This document shows positions 7,366 to 16,780 of a DNA stretch of 19,735 nucleotides, piece after piece. The notes under the pieces are model-generated. The model was not told where the DNA came from, did not search any database, and saw only the letters and a program-made list of their open reading frames with translations. The stretch is from Blastococcus sp. CT_GayMR20 (GTDB lineage: Bacteria; Actinomycetota; Actinomycetes; Mycobacteriales; Geodermatophilaceae), in the NCBI RefSeq assembly GCF_004570345.1, contig NZ_SPQM01000090.1, positions 1-19,735 of the forward strand, in the 5' to 3' direction. Numbering within the stretch: the first letter of the stretch is position 1; every line of letters begins with the position of its first letter. The position numbers and the translations under genes were made by a program.

Positions 7366-8085
7366 TCATCGCCCCGCCGACGGCCGACGGCGAGACAGCG
7401 AGCGGAGCAGCTCCAGCCGCTCCCCGGGCGGGCGGCGGGGGCAGGAGGTGCACATCGATCCGCCGGGCAGCCGGTCCATCAGGCAGCACGACGCCCGGAG
7501 GGTGAACCGCGTGTCGCCCACGTCGACGTAGCGCGGTACCGGCAGCGGCGCTCCGACCGCGGCGGCCAGCTTCGCGGCCGACCCCGTCACCCGCTCCACG
7601 TCGCCCAGCGCCCGGCCGAGAGCCAGGAGCTGGTTGGCGACGGAGTCCGTGGCGATCCCCCAGAGGGGCCGCTCCCGCATCCGGCCGGCCTCGGCCACCG
7701 CCGCGACGACCGCCGCGAGGGACGCGCGCAGCTCCGCGGCGACGTCCCCACCCGGTGCGGACGACGTCGCCGCGACCGGCCGCCCGCCCGGCAGGAACGC
7801 CATGGCCGTGTCGGCCAGGCGGGCCGACAGCGGCGTCCCGGTCACGAGCCCCGCCAGCGCGGGTGTCACGAGCACCAGCGACGCCGAGTACCACCAGACC
7901 GTCGCCTGCACCCGCGGATCGGCCGACCCGAGGGTCCCCGCGCGGAGCGCCAGCAGCTCCGCCGTCCACCCAGGATCGGCCAGCGCCGTCGCCGGGACGA
8001 CGGCAGCCGAGGGCGGGGCCAGGAGCCCGAGCGCCGCCGCACCGGGGATCCCTGCAGCCACGCGCGACTGCAGCCCGGTGCCCAC
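7366..8085 (-). CDS. FhuF-like (2Fe-2S) ferric-siderophore reductase family protein
   Basis: The C-terminal motif [18 protein letters not shown] has the Cys-Cys-x10-Cys-x2-Cys spacing of the FhuF iron-sulfur domain. It binds a 2Fe-2S cluster and releases iron from ferric siderophores such as hydroxamates in the cytoplasm. With the GTG start at 8083-8085 the product has 239 residues and the cysteines are 200, 201, 212 and 215. The upstream part is Ala/Leu-rich and poorly conserved in this family. The open frame continues to an ATG at 8181 (271 residues). That start would overlap the acs promoter region and add a low-complexity lead, so the shorter form is preferred, but the choice is uncertain. 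No siderophore transport or synthesis gene is next to it. Its neighbour is a catechol-type ring-cleavage dioxygenase. Confidence 0.75.
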   Translation of the reverse strand: MGTGLQSRVAAGIPGAAALGLLAPPSAAVVPATALADPGWTAELLALRAGTLGSADPRVQATVWWYSASLVLVTPALAGLVTGTPLSARLADTAMAFLPGGRPVAATSSAPGGDVAAELRASLAAVVAAVAEAGRMRERPLWGIATDSVANQLLALGRALGDVERVTGSAAKLAAAVGAPLPVPRYVDVGDTRFTLRASCCLMDRLPGGSMCTSCPRRPPGERLELLRSLSRRRPSAGR

Positions 8086-8155
8086 CGGCCCAGTCTGGTC
8101 CCCGCCGTTCCGGTTCCCCGCCCGGGCCGGGGAGACGCGGACGCTCCCGACGCCA

Positions 8156-8176
8156 TACGGTGTGGTCGGAGCCACG
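8156..8176 (+). promoter_or_regulatory. Possible -10 box and CRP-like palindrome ahead of acs
   Basis: TACGGT (8156-8161) fits the actinobacterial -10 pattern TAnnnT, though no clear -35 is seen. It runs into GTGG-TCGGAG-CCAC (8162-8175), an inverted repeat with the GTG-N8-CAC geometry of cyclic-AMP receptor protein sites (consensus TGTGA-N6-TCACA). A crp gene lies 8 kb away in this window. The site would sit at the transcript start, a repressing position. Ribosome binding is by GAGAGG at 8184-8189. Confidence 0.4.
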
Positions 8177-8195
8177 AACACCTGAGAGGCAGCGC

Positions 8196-10145
<1,950 letters not shown>

Positions 10146-10215
10146 GGGGCGCGGGCCCGGGCGTCGTACGGCACGATTCCCCTGACCAGTACCGACGTCT
10201 GAGGAGGAGCCACCC

Positions 10216-10728
10216 GTGGCCCACAGTGTGTCCAGCGCGTCCAGCACGGCGCCGGCTGTCCGGGCCGCGGGATCCGGGGAGCCCTCCGTCGGCACCCTCG
10301 TGCAGAGCGCCATGGCGGACATGTCGACGCTGATCCGGAGCGAGATCGAGCTGGCCAAGGCCGAGGTCGGCCGGTCGGCGAAGAAGGCCGGCATCAGCGT
10401 CGGGTTGTTCGGTGCCGCGGGCGTGTTCGCCGCGTTCGCCGGGATCTACTTCTTCGTCACGGTCGCCGAGGCGCTCACGGCCCTGGGCCTGCCGCGCTGG
10501 GTCTCCTACGGGATCGTCACCGTCTTCCTGCTCCTGCTCGCCGGCAGCGCCGCGCTGATCGGCCTGCGCATGATCAAGAGGATCGAGAAGCCGGAGCGCA
10601 CGATCGAGACGCTGAAGGACCTGCCGGAGCTCGCCCACCGGGAGGCGCCGGGCGAGCGGCACCGGGCCGTCCCCGAAGTCGTCAACGGCAAGGTCAAGCG
10701 GCAGGGCGCCGACTCGTACACGCTGTGA
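10216..10728 (+). CDS. Actinobacterial holin-X-like (phage holin family) membrane protein
   Basis: A 170-residue protein. A cytosolic N-terminal part contains an amphipathic helix (TLIRSEIELAKAEVGRSAKKAG), then two membrane helices (about residues 58-84 and 95-118) and a charged tail rich in Lys/Arg/Glu. This is the layout of the actinobacterial holin-X family (PF07332). Despite the name, these are chromosomal proteins of unknown function; there is no lysin or phage gene nearby. The GTG start follows a strong GAGGAGGAG (10201-10209). It sits between acs and the hydrolase, where M. tuberculosis has Rv3669. The gap to the next gene is 19 bases, so the two may be co-transcribed. The 70 bases before it hold no convincing terminator for acs. 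Confidence 0.85.
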   Translation: MAHSVSSASSTAPAVRAAGSGEPSVGTLVQSAMADMSTLIRSEIELAKAEVGRSAKKAGISVGLFGAAGVFAAFAGIYFFVTVAEALTALGLPRWVSYGIVTVFLLLLAGSAALIGLRMIKRIEKPERTIETLKDLPELAHREAPGERHRAVPEVVNGKVKRQGADSYTL

Positions 10729-10747
10729 CGGCCCTGCCCCTCCCGTC

Positions 10748-11674
10748 ATGACGGGCCTGCCCGACAGCCGGCCCGACGCGACGAGCGTCCTGCTGCCAGG
10801 CCCCTGGACCCACCGCGACATCTCCTGCAACGGCGTCCGCCTGCACGCGGCGGAGACCGGGCAGGGGCCGCTGGTCCTGCTGCTGCACGGCTTTCCGCAG
10901 TTCTGGTGGACCTGGCGGTCGCAGCTGACCGCCCTGGCCGAGGCCGGGTACCACGTCGTCGCGCCGGACCTGCGCGGCTACGGGGCCAGCGACAAGCCAC
11001 CCCGCGGATACGACCTGCCGACACTTGCGGCCGACATCGCGGCGCTGGTGCGGGCGGTCGGCGAGCAGGACGCGGTGGTGGTCGGCCACGACTGGGGCGG
11101 GCTGCTCGGCTGGACGGTGGCCGCGCTGCACCCGCGCAGCGTCCGCCGGCTGGTCGTGCTCTCGATGGCACACCCGCGTCAGCTGCGGTCCGGGATGACC
11201 GACCGCGAGCAACGGAAGGCCTCCCGCTACGCCCTGCGCTTCCAGGTGCCCCGGCTGCCCGAGCGGATGCTGACCCGCGCCGACGACGACCCGGTCGCCG
11301 ATCTGATGCACCGCTGGGCCGGGCCGGAGTGGCGGCGCACGGCCGACTTCGCGGAAGCCGTCGACCGCTACCGGTCCGCGTCCCGGATCCCGCAGGCCGC
11401 CTACGGCGCGATGGAGTACCACCGCTGGGCGGCCCGCTCGCAGCTGCGGCCCGACGGCCTCCGTTACGCCCGCCGCATGGCCGCCCCCGTCACGGCACCG
11501 ACCCTGCAGCTGCACGGCCAGCAGGACAGCTGCGTGCTCGCATCCACCGCGCGCGGTTCCGGCCGCTACGTCGCCGGGGCGTACGAGTGGCGCGAGCTGC
11601 CGGGCATCGGCCACTTCCCGCAGGAGGAGGCACCCGACCTCATCAGCGGGGCCATCGCCGATTGGGCTCGTTGA
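10748..11674 (+). CDS. Alpha/beta-fold hydrolase, epoxide hydrolase EphE-like
   Basis: A 308-residue alpha/beta hydrolase. It shows the oxyanion-hole motif HGFP (47-50) and the PDLRGYGASDKP segment. The nucleophile elbow is GHDWGG (113-118), with Asp115 rather than Ser, as expected of epoxide hydrolases and haloalkane dehalogenases. An acidic residue follows in HGQQDSCV (Asp260), and the catalytic histidine is in GIGHFPQEE (His289). Epoxide hydrolases open epoxides through an alkyl-enzyme ester on the aspartate. Position and sequence match EphE (Rv3670) of M. tuberculosis. The physiological substrate is not known. The ATG at 10748 has no clear ribosome site; it follows the holin-like gene by 19 bases. 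It converges on marP. Confidence 0.88.
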   Translation: MTGLPDSRPDATSVLLPGPWTHRDISCNGVRLHAAETGQGPLVLLLHGFPQFWWTWRSQLTALAEAGYHVVAPDLRGYGASDKPPRGYDLPTLAADIAALVRAVGEQDAVVVGHDWGGLLGWTVAALHPRSVRRLVVLSMAHPRQLRSGMTDREQRKASRYALRFQVPRLPERMLTRADDDPVADLMHRWAGPEWRRTADFAEAVDRYRSASRIPQAAYGAMEYHRWAARSQLRPDGLRYARRMAAPVTAPTLQLHGQQDSCVLASTARGSGRYVAGAYEWRELPGIGHFPQEEAPDLISGAIADWAR

Positions 11675-11708
11675 GAAAGCCGTCCGACCCTGTCCAGGGC
11701 ACCGCCCG

Positions 11709-11756
11709 GAGCTCGCGAGGGGTGGGGAGGACGGGGCCCTTACCGGGGCCTTACTC
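11709..11756 (+). repeat. Dispersed intergenic repeat, copy A
   Basis: One of three related sequences in this window (others at 13387 and 18291). It starts GAGCTCGCGAGGGGTG, followed by GGGAGGACGGGGCCCTTAC. A stem can form between 11724-11732 and 11736-11744, with two mismatches and a GGG loop. This copy fills the gap between the convergent hydrolase and marP genes and contains the marP stop codon (11751-11753). Confidence 0.55.
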
Positions 11757-12932
11757 GCAGGGACCGGTCGTGACCTCGGCCGACGTCCGGCTGCCCGCGG
11801 TCGCGGCCGGGGCCACCTCCTGGGCGGTCAGCGCGTAGCCGGTGTTCGGGTCGTCGATGGCCGAGGCGAAGACGACGCCGAGCACCCTGCCCTCGGTGTC
11901 GAAGAGCGGCCCGCCGGAGTTGCCCGACCGGACGCTGCCGAACAGCGCGTACACGTCGCGCTCGACGTTCTGCGTGTCCCGGAAGTCGGGACCGCTGATC
12001 TCGCCACCCTGACGCACCCGCGCCGGTCCGACGTAGAACGGGCCGCCGCCGGGATAGCCCATGATGATCGCGTCGTCGCCGGACTCCGCCCGCTCCGGCG
12101 TGAAGGTCAGCGGCACGGTCGGCAGACCGGGGACGGCGAGCACGGCGACGTCGGTGAGCTCGTCCACGTAGACCGGCGTCGCGTCGTACTCCTCGCCCTC
12201 GGCGATCACGACCGGGTCGGTGACGCCGGCGAGCACGTGCGCGTTCGTCATGACCCGCTCCGGGTGGTAGACGAACCCGGAGCCGTCGATCTGCCGCGAG
12301 CACGACGGCGCGATCCCGGTGACCTTGACGACGGAGCCCTGGACGGAGGCGACGACCGGGCTGGCCGTCAGCGCGTCGTCGGGCGCGGGGACGTCGCGGA
12401 CCTGGGTGGGCGTGAGCGGGTCGAGGACGTCGGGCAGGCCGCGCCGGTCGATGGCCTCCCGCAGGTTGTCGTAGACGTTCCGGACGCCGTCCGGGACGGC
12501 GGCGTCGACGGCCTGCACCAGCGCCGACTGCCGCACCTGGCTGGAGACCTGCGGGAACGGCGAGCTGGCCAGTGGGGAGGCGACCATCCAGGCCACCAGC
12601 AGCACCGCGGCCGACGACACGACGGCGCCGGCGACCGAGTCGACCATCTTGGCCGGCTCCCACGTCACGTGGGAGCGGATCGCCCGCCCGACCGCGCCGG
12701 CCAGGATCTGGCCGAGGAGCGCGCCCGCCAGCACCACCACGAGGGCGGCGAACACCCGCGTCACGCTCGACCCGTCGATGCGGTCGGCCACGGGCCCGGA
12801 CAACTGGGCACCGAGCACCGCGCCGCCCAGGAACCCGAGGATCGAGCTGGAGGAGACGAGCAGCCCCTGCCGGAATCCCGACAGGGCGAACAGCAGCGCG
12901 AGGGCGATCAGCACGAGGTCGACGACGGACAC
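11751..12932 (-). CDS. marP: MarP-type membrane-anchored serine protease
   Basis: A 393-residue protein with a CvpA-like N-terminal membrane domain of four helices (about 3-20, 28-48, 57-83 and 98-120), a linker, and an extracytoplasmic chymotrypsin-like protease domain from about residue 190. The catalytic triad is His232 (TNAHVLAG), Asp261 (LTDVAVL) and Ser339 (SGNSGGPL). Cys211 and Cys392 correspond to the cysteines that form the stabilising disulfide in M. tuberculosis MarP (Rv3671c). That protease is needed for acid resistance and processes the cell-wall hydrolase RipA. The GTG start at 12930-12932 is 3 bases past the stop of the cupredoxin lipoprotein gene. The gene is last in the nth operon. 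Its stop codon lies inside a dispersed repeat. Confidence 0.95.
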   Translation of the reverse strand: MSVVDLVLIALALLFALSGFRQGLLVSSSSILGFLGGAVLGAQLSGPVADRIDGSSVTRVFAALVVVLAGALLGQILAGAVGRAIRSHVTWEPAKMVDSVAGAVVSSAAVLLVAWMVASPLASSPFPQVSSQVRQSALVQAVDAAVPDGVRNVYDNLREAIDRRGLPDVLDPLTPTQVRDVPAPDDALTASPVVASVQGSVVKVTGIAPSCSRQIDGSGFVYHPERVMTNAHVLAGVTDPVVIAEGEEYDATPVYVDELTDVAVLAVPGLPTVPLTFTPERAESGDDAIIMGYPGGGPFYVGPARVRQGGEISGPDFRDTQNVERDVYALFGSVRSGNSGGPLFDTEGRVLGVVFASAIDDPNTGYALTAQEVAPAATAGSRTSAEVTTGPCE

Positions 12933-12935
12933 GGC

Positions 12936-13433
12936 CTAGCCCCGCACCGTCATCGTGCCCACCTGACCGAGCTGGACGTGGAGGCTGCACTCGAAGGGAT
13001 GGTCGCCGGGGGCGGTCACCTCGAACTCGATCGTCTTCTCCTCGCCCGGCGCCAGGATGGAGATGCCCTCGGTGATCTCCTCGGGGCCCTCCCCCGTCGT
13101 GAACTTCAGGTTGTGGGTCATCTGCTCGGCCACGTTGACGACCGTGAGCCGCACCGGACCGGGGGCGACGGTGAACCGGTCGGGGGTGAACACGTAGTCG
13201 TCCTGCGTCTGCAGGGTGATCTCCTGGACGCCGTCGTCGGCCGTCGTCACCTCGCCGACGCCGGCAGCGGTGGTCACGGGCGCCGCGGACGACGGCTCGT
13301 CGCCACCGCAGCCGACCAGGAGCCCGGAGATCAGCGCCAGGATCACGGCGGTCGATGCCCGGTGGCCCCGTCCAGAGGCTCGCCATGAGCTTGCGAATGG
13401 TGAGGAGGACGGGGTCCTTCTCCTTCTACTCAT
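12936..13433 (-). CDS. Cupredoxin-like lipoprotein (type I copper site)
   Basis: A 165-residue predicted lipoprotein. After a long basic lead (MSRRRR onward) a hydrophobic segment ends in the lipobox LVGC (Cys42). A Ser/Thr/Ala-rich linker and an all-beta domain (about 75-165) follow. The domain carries a complete set of type I copper ligands: His107 (THNLKF), Cys149 and His152 (FECSLH) and Met161 (VGTMTV). It may therefore carry electrons or bind copper on the outer face of the membrane. The ATG at 13431-13433 overlaps the Nudix stop (ATGA), but the first 15 or so codons coincide with dispersed repeat B, so the true start may be further in. A GTG at the hydrophobic segment would leave no basic region. 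M. tuberculosis has no such gene between its Nudix gene and marP. Confidence 0.82.
   Translation of the reverse strand: MSRRRRTPSSSPFASSWRASGRGHRASTAVILALISGLLVGCGGDEPSSAAPVTTAAGVGEVTTADDGVQEITLQTQDDYVFTPDRFTVAPGPVRLTVVNVAEQMTHNLKFTTGEGPEEITEGISILAPGEEKTIEFEVTAPGDHPFECSLHVQLGQVGTMTVRG
13387..13431 (+). repeat. Dispersed intergenic repeat, copy B (perfect hairpin)
   Basis: The best-folded copy of the repeat. GAGGAGGAC (13402-13410) pairs with GTCCTTCTC (13414-13422) around a GGG loop, 9 base pairs with one G-T wobble. It begins GAGCTTGCGAATGGTG. This copy lies over the junction of the Nudix stop and the lipoprotein start. Confidence 0.6.
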
Positions 13434-14173
13434 CGGGGCGGAACCGTACGCGTCGGGGGGCCGTCGGGCGCGGGATCGGCGACCGTCGGCGCGGCGGCGT
13501 CCTCCTCCCCGCCGGCGTCGACGGACCCGGGCAGCCGGTAGGGACGGATGGCCGAGGCCGGCAGCGGCCGGACGTCGCGCTCGTCCCACGGCTGCGCCAG
13601 CCCGGCGGCCTCGAGGATCGCCTCCAGCAGCCCGGCGGTGAAGCCCCAGACGAGCATGTCGGCGACGGCGAACGCCGGGCCGATGTAACCCATGGGATGG
13701 CTGACCCGGAACCGGTTGGCCGGATCGGTCAGGTCGGCCAGCGGCACCCGCGCGACCCTCGCCACCTCCCGCGGATCGCCGACGCTGACGTCCCGCGGGT
13801 CGTCCCACCAGGCCACCACCGGGACGACGAGCCGGTCCGACGGGGGCAGGTAGAGCTCCTGGAGGGTCGCCACGACGCGGACGCCCTCGGGGTCGATCCC
13901 GGCTTCCTCCTCGGCCTCGCGCAGCGCCGTCCCGACCGGGAAGTCGTCCCCCGGGTCGACGCCCCCGCCGGGAAAGGCCGGCTGGCCGGCGTGGCTGCGC
14001 AGGTGGGCCGACTTCTCGATCAGCAGGACGTCGGGCCCCATCGGGCCCTCGCCGAACAGGATGAGCACCGCCGACCGGCGGGCCGTCGCCGACGCCTCCG
14101 GCATGCGGTGCCGCAGCGGCAGGTCGGCAGCGGACTCGATCAGGCGCGCCAGGTACTCGGGGAGATCGCTCAC
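13430..14173 (-). CDS. Nudix hydrolase, CoA pyrophosphatase-like (Rv3672c homologue)
   Basis: A 247-residue Nudix protein. The Nudix box runs GGGVDPGDDFPVG then REAEEEAGID, a good match to Gx5Ex7REUxEExGU. It is preceded by SHAGQPAFPGG, the upstream element typical of CoA pyrophosphatases (NUDT7/8-like, E. coli NudL). Such enzymes split CoA or related nucleoside diphosphate compounds. After the core, MGYIGPAFAVADMLVWGFTA is also typical of this subgroup. A Pro/Asp-rich tail of about 40 residues follows. The GTG start overlaps the TGA of the TlpA-like gene (GTGA), and the stop overlaps the lipoprotein start (ATGA). The equivalent in M. tuberculosis is Rv3672c. Confidence 0.9.
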   Translation of the reverse strand: MSDLPEYLARLIESAADLPLRHRMPEASATARRSAVLILFGEGPMGPDVLLIEKSAHLRSHAGQPAFPGGGVDPGDDFPVGTALREAEEEAGIDPEGVRVVATLQELYLPPSDRLVVPVVAWWDDPRDVSVGDPREVARVARVPLADLTDPANRFRVSHPMGYIGPAFAVADMLVWGFTAGLLEAILEAAGLAQPWDERDVRPLPASAIRPYRLPGSVDAGGEEDAAAPTVADPAPDGPPTRTVPPR

Positions 14174-14745
14174 AGCTGCACCCCGAGGTGCTGGGCGACG
14201 AGGCTGCGCAGCTCGTCCACGGACGTCACCACCGCGGGCTGGACGTGCGTGACGGACCCGTCCGCAGCGACGAACACGGTGAACGGCAGCACGTTGAGCC
14301 CCAACTGGGCCGCCAGCTCCCCGTCTCCGTCGTAGGCGATCGGGAAGCCGAGCCCGGCGTCCGCCGCGTAGGACGTCGCCTGGGGGACGCCGTCCTGGCT
14401 GTTGACCCCGATGACCCGCACCCGGTCGCCGGCCTCGTCGGCGAACTGCTGGATCAGTGGGAGCTCCTCACGGCACGGAGCGCACCAGGTGGCCCAGAGA
14501 TTGAGCACGGTCGGGGAACCGGGGGCGCGCGTCAGGTCGAGCGTCCCACCGCCGAGACAGTCGAACGCCAGGTCGGGGGCCCCGGCCGGTGCGACGGCGT
14601 CCTCCTGCTCGGGGCACGGCGGGAGGTCGGTCGCCACAGCGGCGGGATCGTTCTCCGGTGCGGGAGGGACCGGCTCCGGCTCCGCGGTGCAGCCGGCGAT
14701 CAACGCTGCCAGGCCGAGGGCGGCGATCCCGCGTCGGGCCGTCAC
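14170..14745 (-). CDS. TlpA/ResA-like thioredoxin-fold lipoprotein
   Basis: A 191-residue lipoprotein with a short basic start (VTARRG), a hydrophobic segment and the lipobox LIAGC (Cys19), then a Pro/Glu-rich linker. The thioredoxin-like domain (about 55-191) contains [12 protein letters not shown], with the redox pair Cys88/Cys91, and the cis-proline loop [10 protein letters not shown]. Two extra cysteines (44 and 63) flank the domain entry and could form a structural disulfide. Proteins of this type reduce or isomerise disulfides outside the membrane, for example in cytochrome c maturation. The GTG start overlaps the nth TGA. It matches Rv3673c of M. tuberculosis. A neighbouring copper-type lipoprotein in the same operon makes an envelope redox role more likely (inference). 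Confidence 0.92.
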   Translation of the reverse strand: MTARRGIAALGLAALIAGCTAEPEPVPPAPENDPAAVATDLPPCPEQEDAVAPAGAPDLAFDCLGGGTLDLTRAPGSPTVLNLWATWCAPCREELPLIQQFADEAGDRVRVIGVNSQDGVPQATSYAADAGLGFPIAYDGDGELAAQLGLNVLPFTVFVAADGSVTHVQPAVVTSVDELRSLVAQHLGVQL

Positions 14746-15578
14746 TCGGTGTCCGATGCCGCAGGCGACTTGACGAGCTTCAGCGCCACCTCCGGATCGA
14801 TCGGGCCGATGCCGAACGACGGGCACCAGCGGGCCAGGCCGCAGGCGCCGCAGGCGGCCTTCTTCGCATGGCAGACGCGACGCCCGTGGAAGATCACGCG
14901 GTGGCTGAAGTCGGTCCACTCCTTCTTCGGCACGAGCTCGGCGATCTGGGCCTCGACCTTCACCGGGTCGTCCTCCGCCGTCCAGCCGAAGCGCCGCACG
15001 AGACGGCCGAAATGCGTGTCGACGGTCAGCCCGGGGACGTCGAAGGCGTTGCCGAGGACGACGTTGGCGGTCTTGCGGCCGACGCCGGGCAGCGTGACGA
15101 GGTCGGCCATCCGGCCCGGCACCTTCCCGTCGAACCGCTCGACCAGCGCCTGGCTCAGACCCAGGACGGAGTTGGCCTTCGCCCGGAAGAAGCCGGTGGG
15201 CTTGAGAATCGCCTCCAGCTCCTCGCGGTCGGCCCCGGCGAGGGCGACCGCGTCCGGATACCGGGCGAACAGCGTGGGCGTGACCTTGTTGACCATCTTG
15301 TCGGTGGTCTGCGCCGACAGGACCGTGGCGACCAGCAGCTCGAAGGCGTTGGTGAAGTCCAGCTCGCAGTGCGCGTCGGGGTGGATGACGGCGAGCTCGC
15401 GGGCCATCCGCCGGGCCCGGCGGGTGCGCGCGAGGGGCGACTCGTCCGGATCGAAGGGCGACGCCCCGGTCAGCGCGACGGGGGTCGGACGCCGGGCGCG
15501 CACCGGGCGGGCGTAGCTCTGATCGGGGACGGGGACGGGCACTGACACGCGGTCGAGCGTAGGCGGCAACCCTGACAC
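14742..15578 (-). CDS. nth: Endonuclease III (DNA glycosylase/AP lyase)
   Basis: Endonuclease III removes oxidised pyrimidines and cleaves the resulting abasic site. The helix-hairpin-helix [10 protein letters not shown] (163-172) holds the catalytic Lys169. Asp187 (TVDTHFGR) is the second catalytic residue. The C-terminal 4Fe-4S cluster motif has cysteines 236, 243, 246 and 252 in the classic C-x6-C-x2-C-x5-C spacing. The start is uncertain. The frame opens with GTG at 15578, but TTG 15569 and GTGs at 15548 and 15542 are also possible, and the first 50 or so residues are beyond the conserved core. First gene of the minus-strand operon to marP; divergent from the small membrane protein gene with only 26 bases between. 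Homologue of Rv3674c. Confidence 0.95.
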   Translation of the reverse strand: MSGLPPTLDRVSVPVPVPDQSYARPVRARRPTPVALTGASPFDPDESPLARTRRARRMARELAVIHPDAHCELDFTNAFELLVATVLSAQTTDKMVNKVTPTLFARYPDAVALAGADREELEAILKPTGFFRAKANSVLGLSQALVERFDGKVPGRMADLVTLPGVGRKTANVVLGNAFDVPGLTVDTHFGRLVRRFGWTAEDDPVKVEAQIAELVPKKEWTDFSHRVIFHGRRVCHAKKAACGACGLARWCPSFGIGPIDPEVALKLVKSPAASDTE

Positions 15579-15604
15579 CGTCCGGGCGTGGGATCATCGA
15601 GCAC

Positions 15605-15844
15605 GTGGTCGCACTCAGCGTGATCCTCTTCCCCCCTCTCCTGATCGCCTTCCTGCTGGTCATGGAGCGGGTCGAGGAGCCGCTCCGCCGGCCGGCGTCC
15701 CCGCGCGAGGTGTCGGAGTTCCTGAGCACCGCCACGCCGGGCGAGGTCGACACGCTCGCCTCGTCGGGCATCCGCCGGGCCCTGTTCCGCTGGCGCCGCC
15801 GGCGCGGGAAGCGCGGCACGACGACGAACCCACCGATGGTCTGA
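15605..15844 (+). CDS. Small membrane protein (Rv3675-like position)
   Basis: A 79-residue protein with one N-terminal membrane helix (about residues 3-20, LSVILFPPLLIAFLLVM). A charged cytosolic region follows (ERVEEPLRRPASPREVSEFLSTATPGEVDTL), then a very basic tail (FRWRRRRGKRG). I do not recognise a named domain. Its position between nth and crp, divergent from nth, is that of Rv3675 in M. tuberculosis, also annotated only as a membrane protein. The GTG start has no strong ribosome site. It may be co-transcribed with crp, although a separate crp promoter is visible. Confidence 0.7.
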   Translation: MVALSVILFPPLLIAFLLVMERVEEPLRRPASPREVSEFLSTATPGEVDTLASSGIRRALFRWRRRRGKRGTTTNPPMV

Positions 15845-15850
15845 GCCGAC

Positions 15851-15928
15851 TGTGCGCCATCCCACTCGCTCGGAGGGGGGACCCGGCCGCCCACCGAACG
15901 GGTGACGGAAGGCACAGCCGCCTAGACT
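15851..15928 (+). promoter_or_regulatory. crp promoter region with two CRP-like half-site pairs
   Basis: TAGACT (15923-15928) is a TAnnnT -10 box about 58 bases before the crp start. GTGACG (15902-15907) is a possible -35 with a short 15-base spacer. GGTGA-CGGAAG-GCACA (15901-15916) matches the CRP consensus TGTGA-N6-TCACA at 8 of 10 fixed positions and covers the -35. A weaker pair, TGTGC-N6-CCACT, lies at 15851-15866. Together they suggest autoregulation of crp. Confidence 0.45.
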
Positions 15929-15985
15929 CCCCTGCGGACACGGGCGCCGAAGCGTTCCGTCAGAGCTGTTGTGGGAGGACGTGTA

Positions 15986-16660
15986 GTGGACGAGGTGCTG
16001 GCCCAGTCCGGGCTCTTCCAAGGGCTCTCGGACGAGGCGGTCGAGCCGGTCCTGAGCCGTCTGGAGATGAGCACGCTGCCGCGTGGTCGCGTGATCTTCA
16101 ACGAGGGCGAGCCCGGCGACAGTCTCTACATCGTCGTGAGCGGCAAGATCAAGCTGTCGCGCCGCGCCCCTGACGGCCGTGAGAACGTGCTGGCCGTGAT
16201 GGGTCCGTCCGACCAGTTCGGCGAGCTGTCGGTCTTCGACCCCGGCCCGCGGACGGCGACCGCCACCGCCGTCACCGACGTGAAGCTGGCCAGGATGCCG
16301 CAGTCGGTGCTGCGGCTGTGGATCGAGGCCCACCCGGAGATCGGCGAGCAGCTGCTTCGCGTGCTGGCCCGTCGCCTGCGCCGCACCAACGACTCCGTCG
16401 CCGACCTGATCTTCACCGACGTCCCCGGCCGCGTGGCCAAGGCGCTGCTGCAGATGGCCGACCGCTTCGGCAGCCGCGAGAGCGAGGGCCTGCGGGTCAA
16501 GCACGACCTCACGCAGGAGGAGCTGGCCCAGCTCGTCGGCGCCTCCCGCGAGACGGTGAACAAGGCGCTGGCCGACTTCGTGCACCGGGGCTGGATCCAG
16601 CTGCAGGGCAAGTCGGTCGTCGTCCTCGACGAGGAGCGCCTCCGCCGAAGGGCGAGGTAG
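15986..16660 (+). CDS. crp: Cyclic-AMP receptor protein family regulator (Crp)
   Basis: A 224-residue regulator, the same length as CRP (Rv3676) of M. tuberculosis and very similar in motif content. The N-terminal cyclic-nucleotide domain contains the phosphate-binding cassette [17 protein letters not shown] (Glu, Arg and Thr in their usual places). The dimer helix [19 protein letters not shown] and the C-terminal winged helix follow, with [21 protein letters not shown] as helix-turn-helix. It binds TGTGA-N6-TCACA-like sites and in mycobacteria controls starvation, redox and carbon genes. The start is the GTG at 15986 (VDEVLAQSG) behind GGGAGG at 15973-15978. The open frame starting 15 bases earlier would include the ribosome site. 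Confidence 0.96.
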   Translation: MDEVLAQSGLFQGLSDEAVEPVLSRLEMSTLPRGRVIFNEGEPGDSLYIVVSGKIKLSRRAPDGRENVLAVMGPSDQFGELSVFDPGPRTATATAVTDVKLARMPQSVLRLWIEAHPEIGEQLLRVLARRLRRTNDSVADLIFTDVPGRVAKALLQMADRFGSRESEGLRVKHDLTQEELAQLVGASRETVNKALADFVHRGWIQLQGKSVVVLDEERLRRRAR

Positions 16661-16693
16661 GGGGAACTCGCCTCTGCGAAGGTCGTGACCGGT

Positions 16694-16716
16694 GGCGGGC
16701 CCGAAGGGTCCCCGCC
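16694..16716. terminator. GC-rich hairpin between convergent crp and Nudix genes
   Basis: GGCGGGCCC (16694-16702) pairs with GGG (16706-16708) and CCCGCC (16711-16716) around a GAA loop, a 9-bp stem with a two-base bulge. It is 33 bases past the crp stop and 64 bases past the end of the opposing Nudix gene. No T-run follows, which is common in high-GC actinobacteria. Confidence 0.5.
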
Positions 16717-16780
16717 GGACGCGACGGCGCGGCTCAGCGCAGCAGTGGAACGGCCCCTGGTGGCGGTGTGACGCGGAGCG

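Noticed and set aside
8086..8181. Longer start of the FhuF-like gene at ATG 8181
   Set aside because: Possible but less likely: it would run through the acs promoter region and adds a low-complexity lead. Kept as an alternative in the feature entry.
10216..10728. Prophage remnant suggested by the holin-like protein
   Set aside because: No lysin, integrase or structural gene is near; the holin-X family is a normal chromosomal actinobacterial family and the position is syntenic with Rv3669.
11740..13386. 548-codon minus-strand open frame overlapping marP and the cupredoxin gene
   Set aside because: It is out of frame with two well-supported genes and consists mostly of Arg/Gly/Asp-rich shadow sequence.
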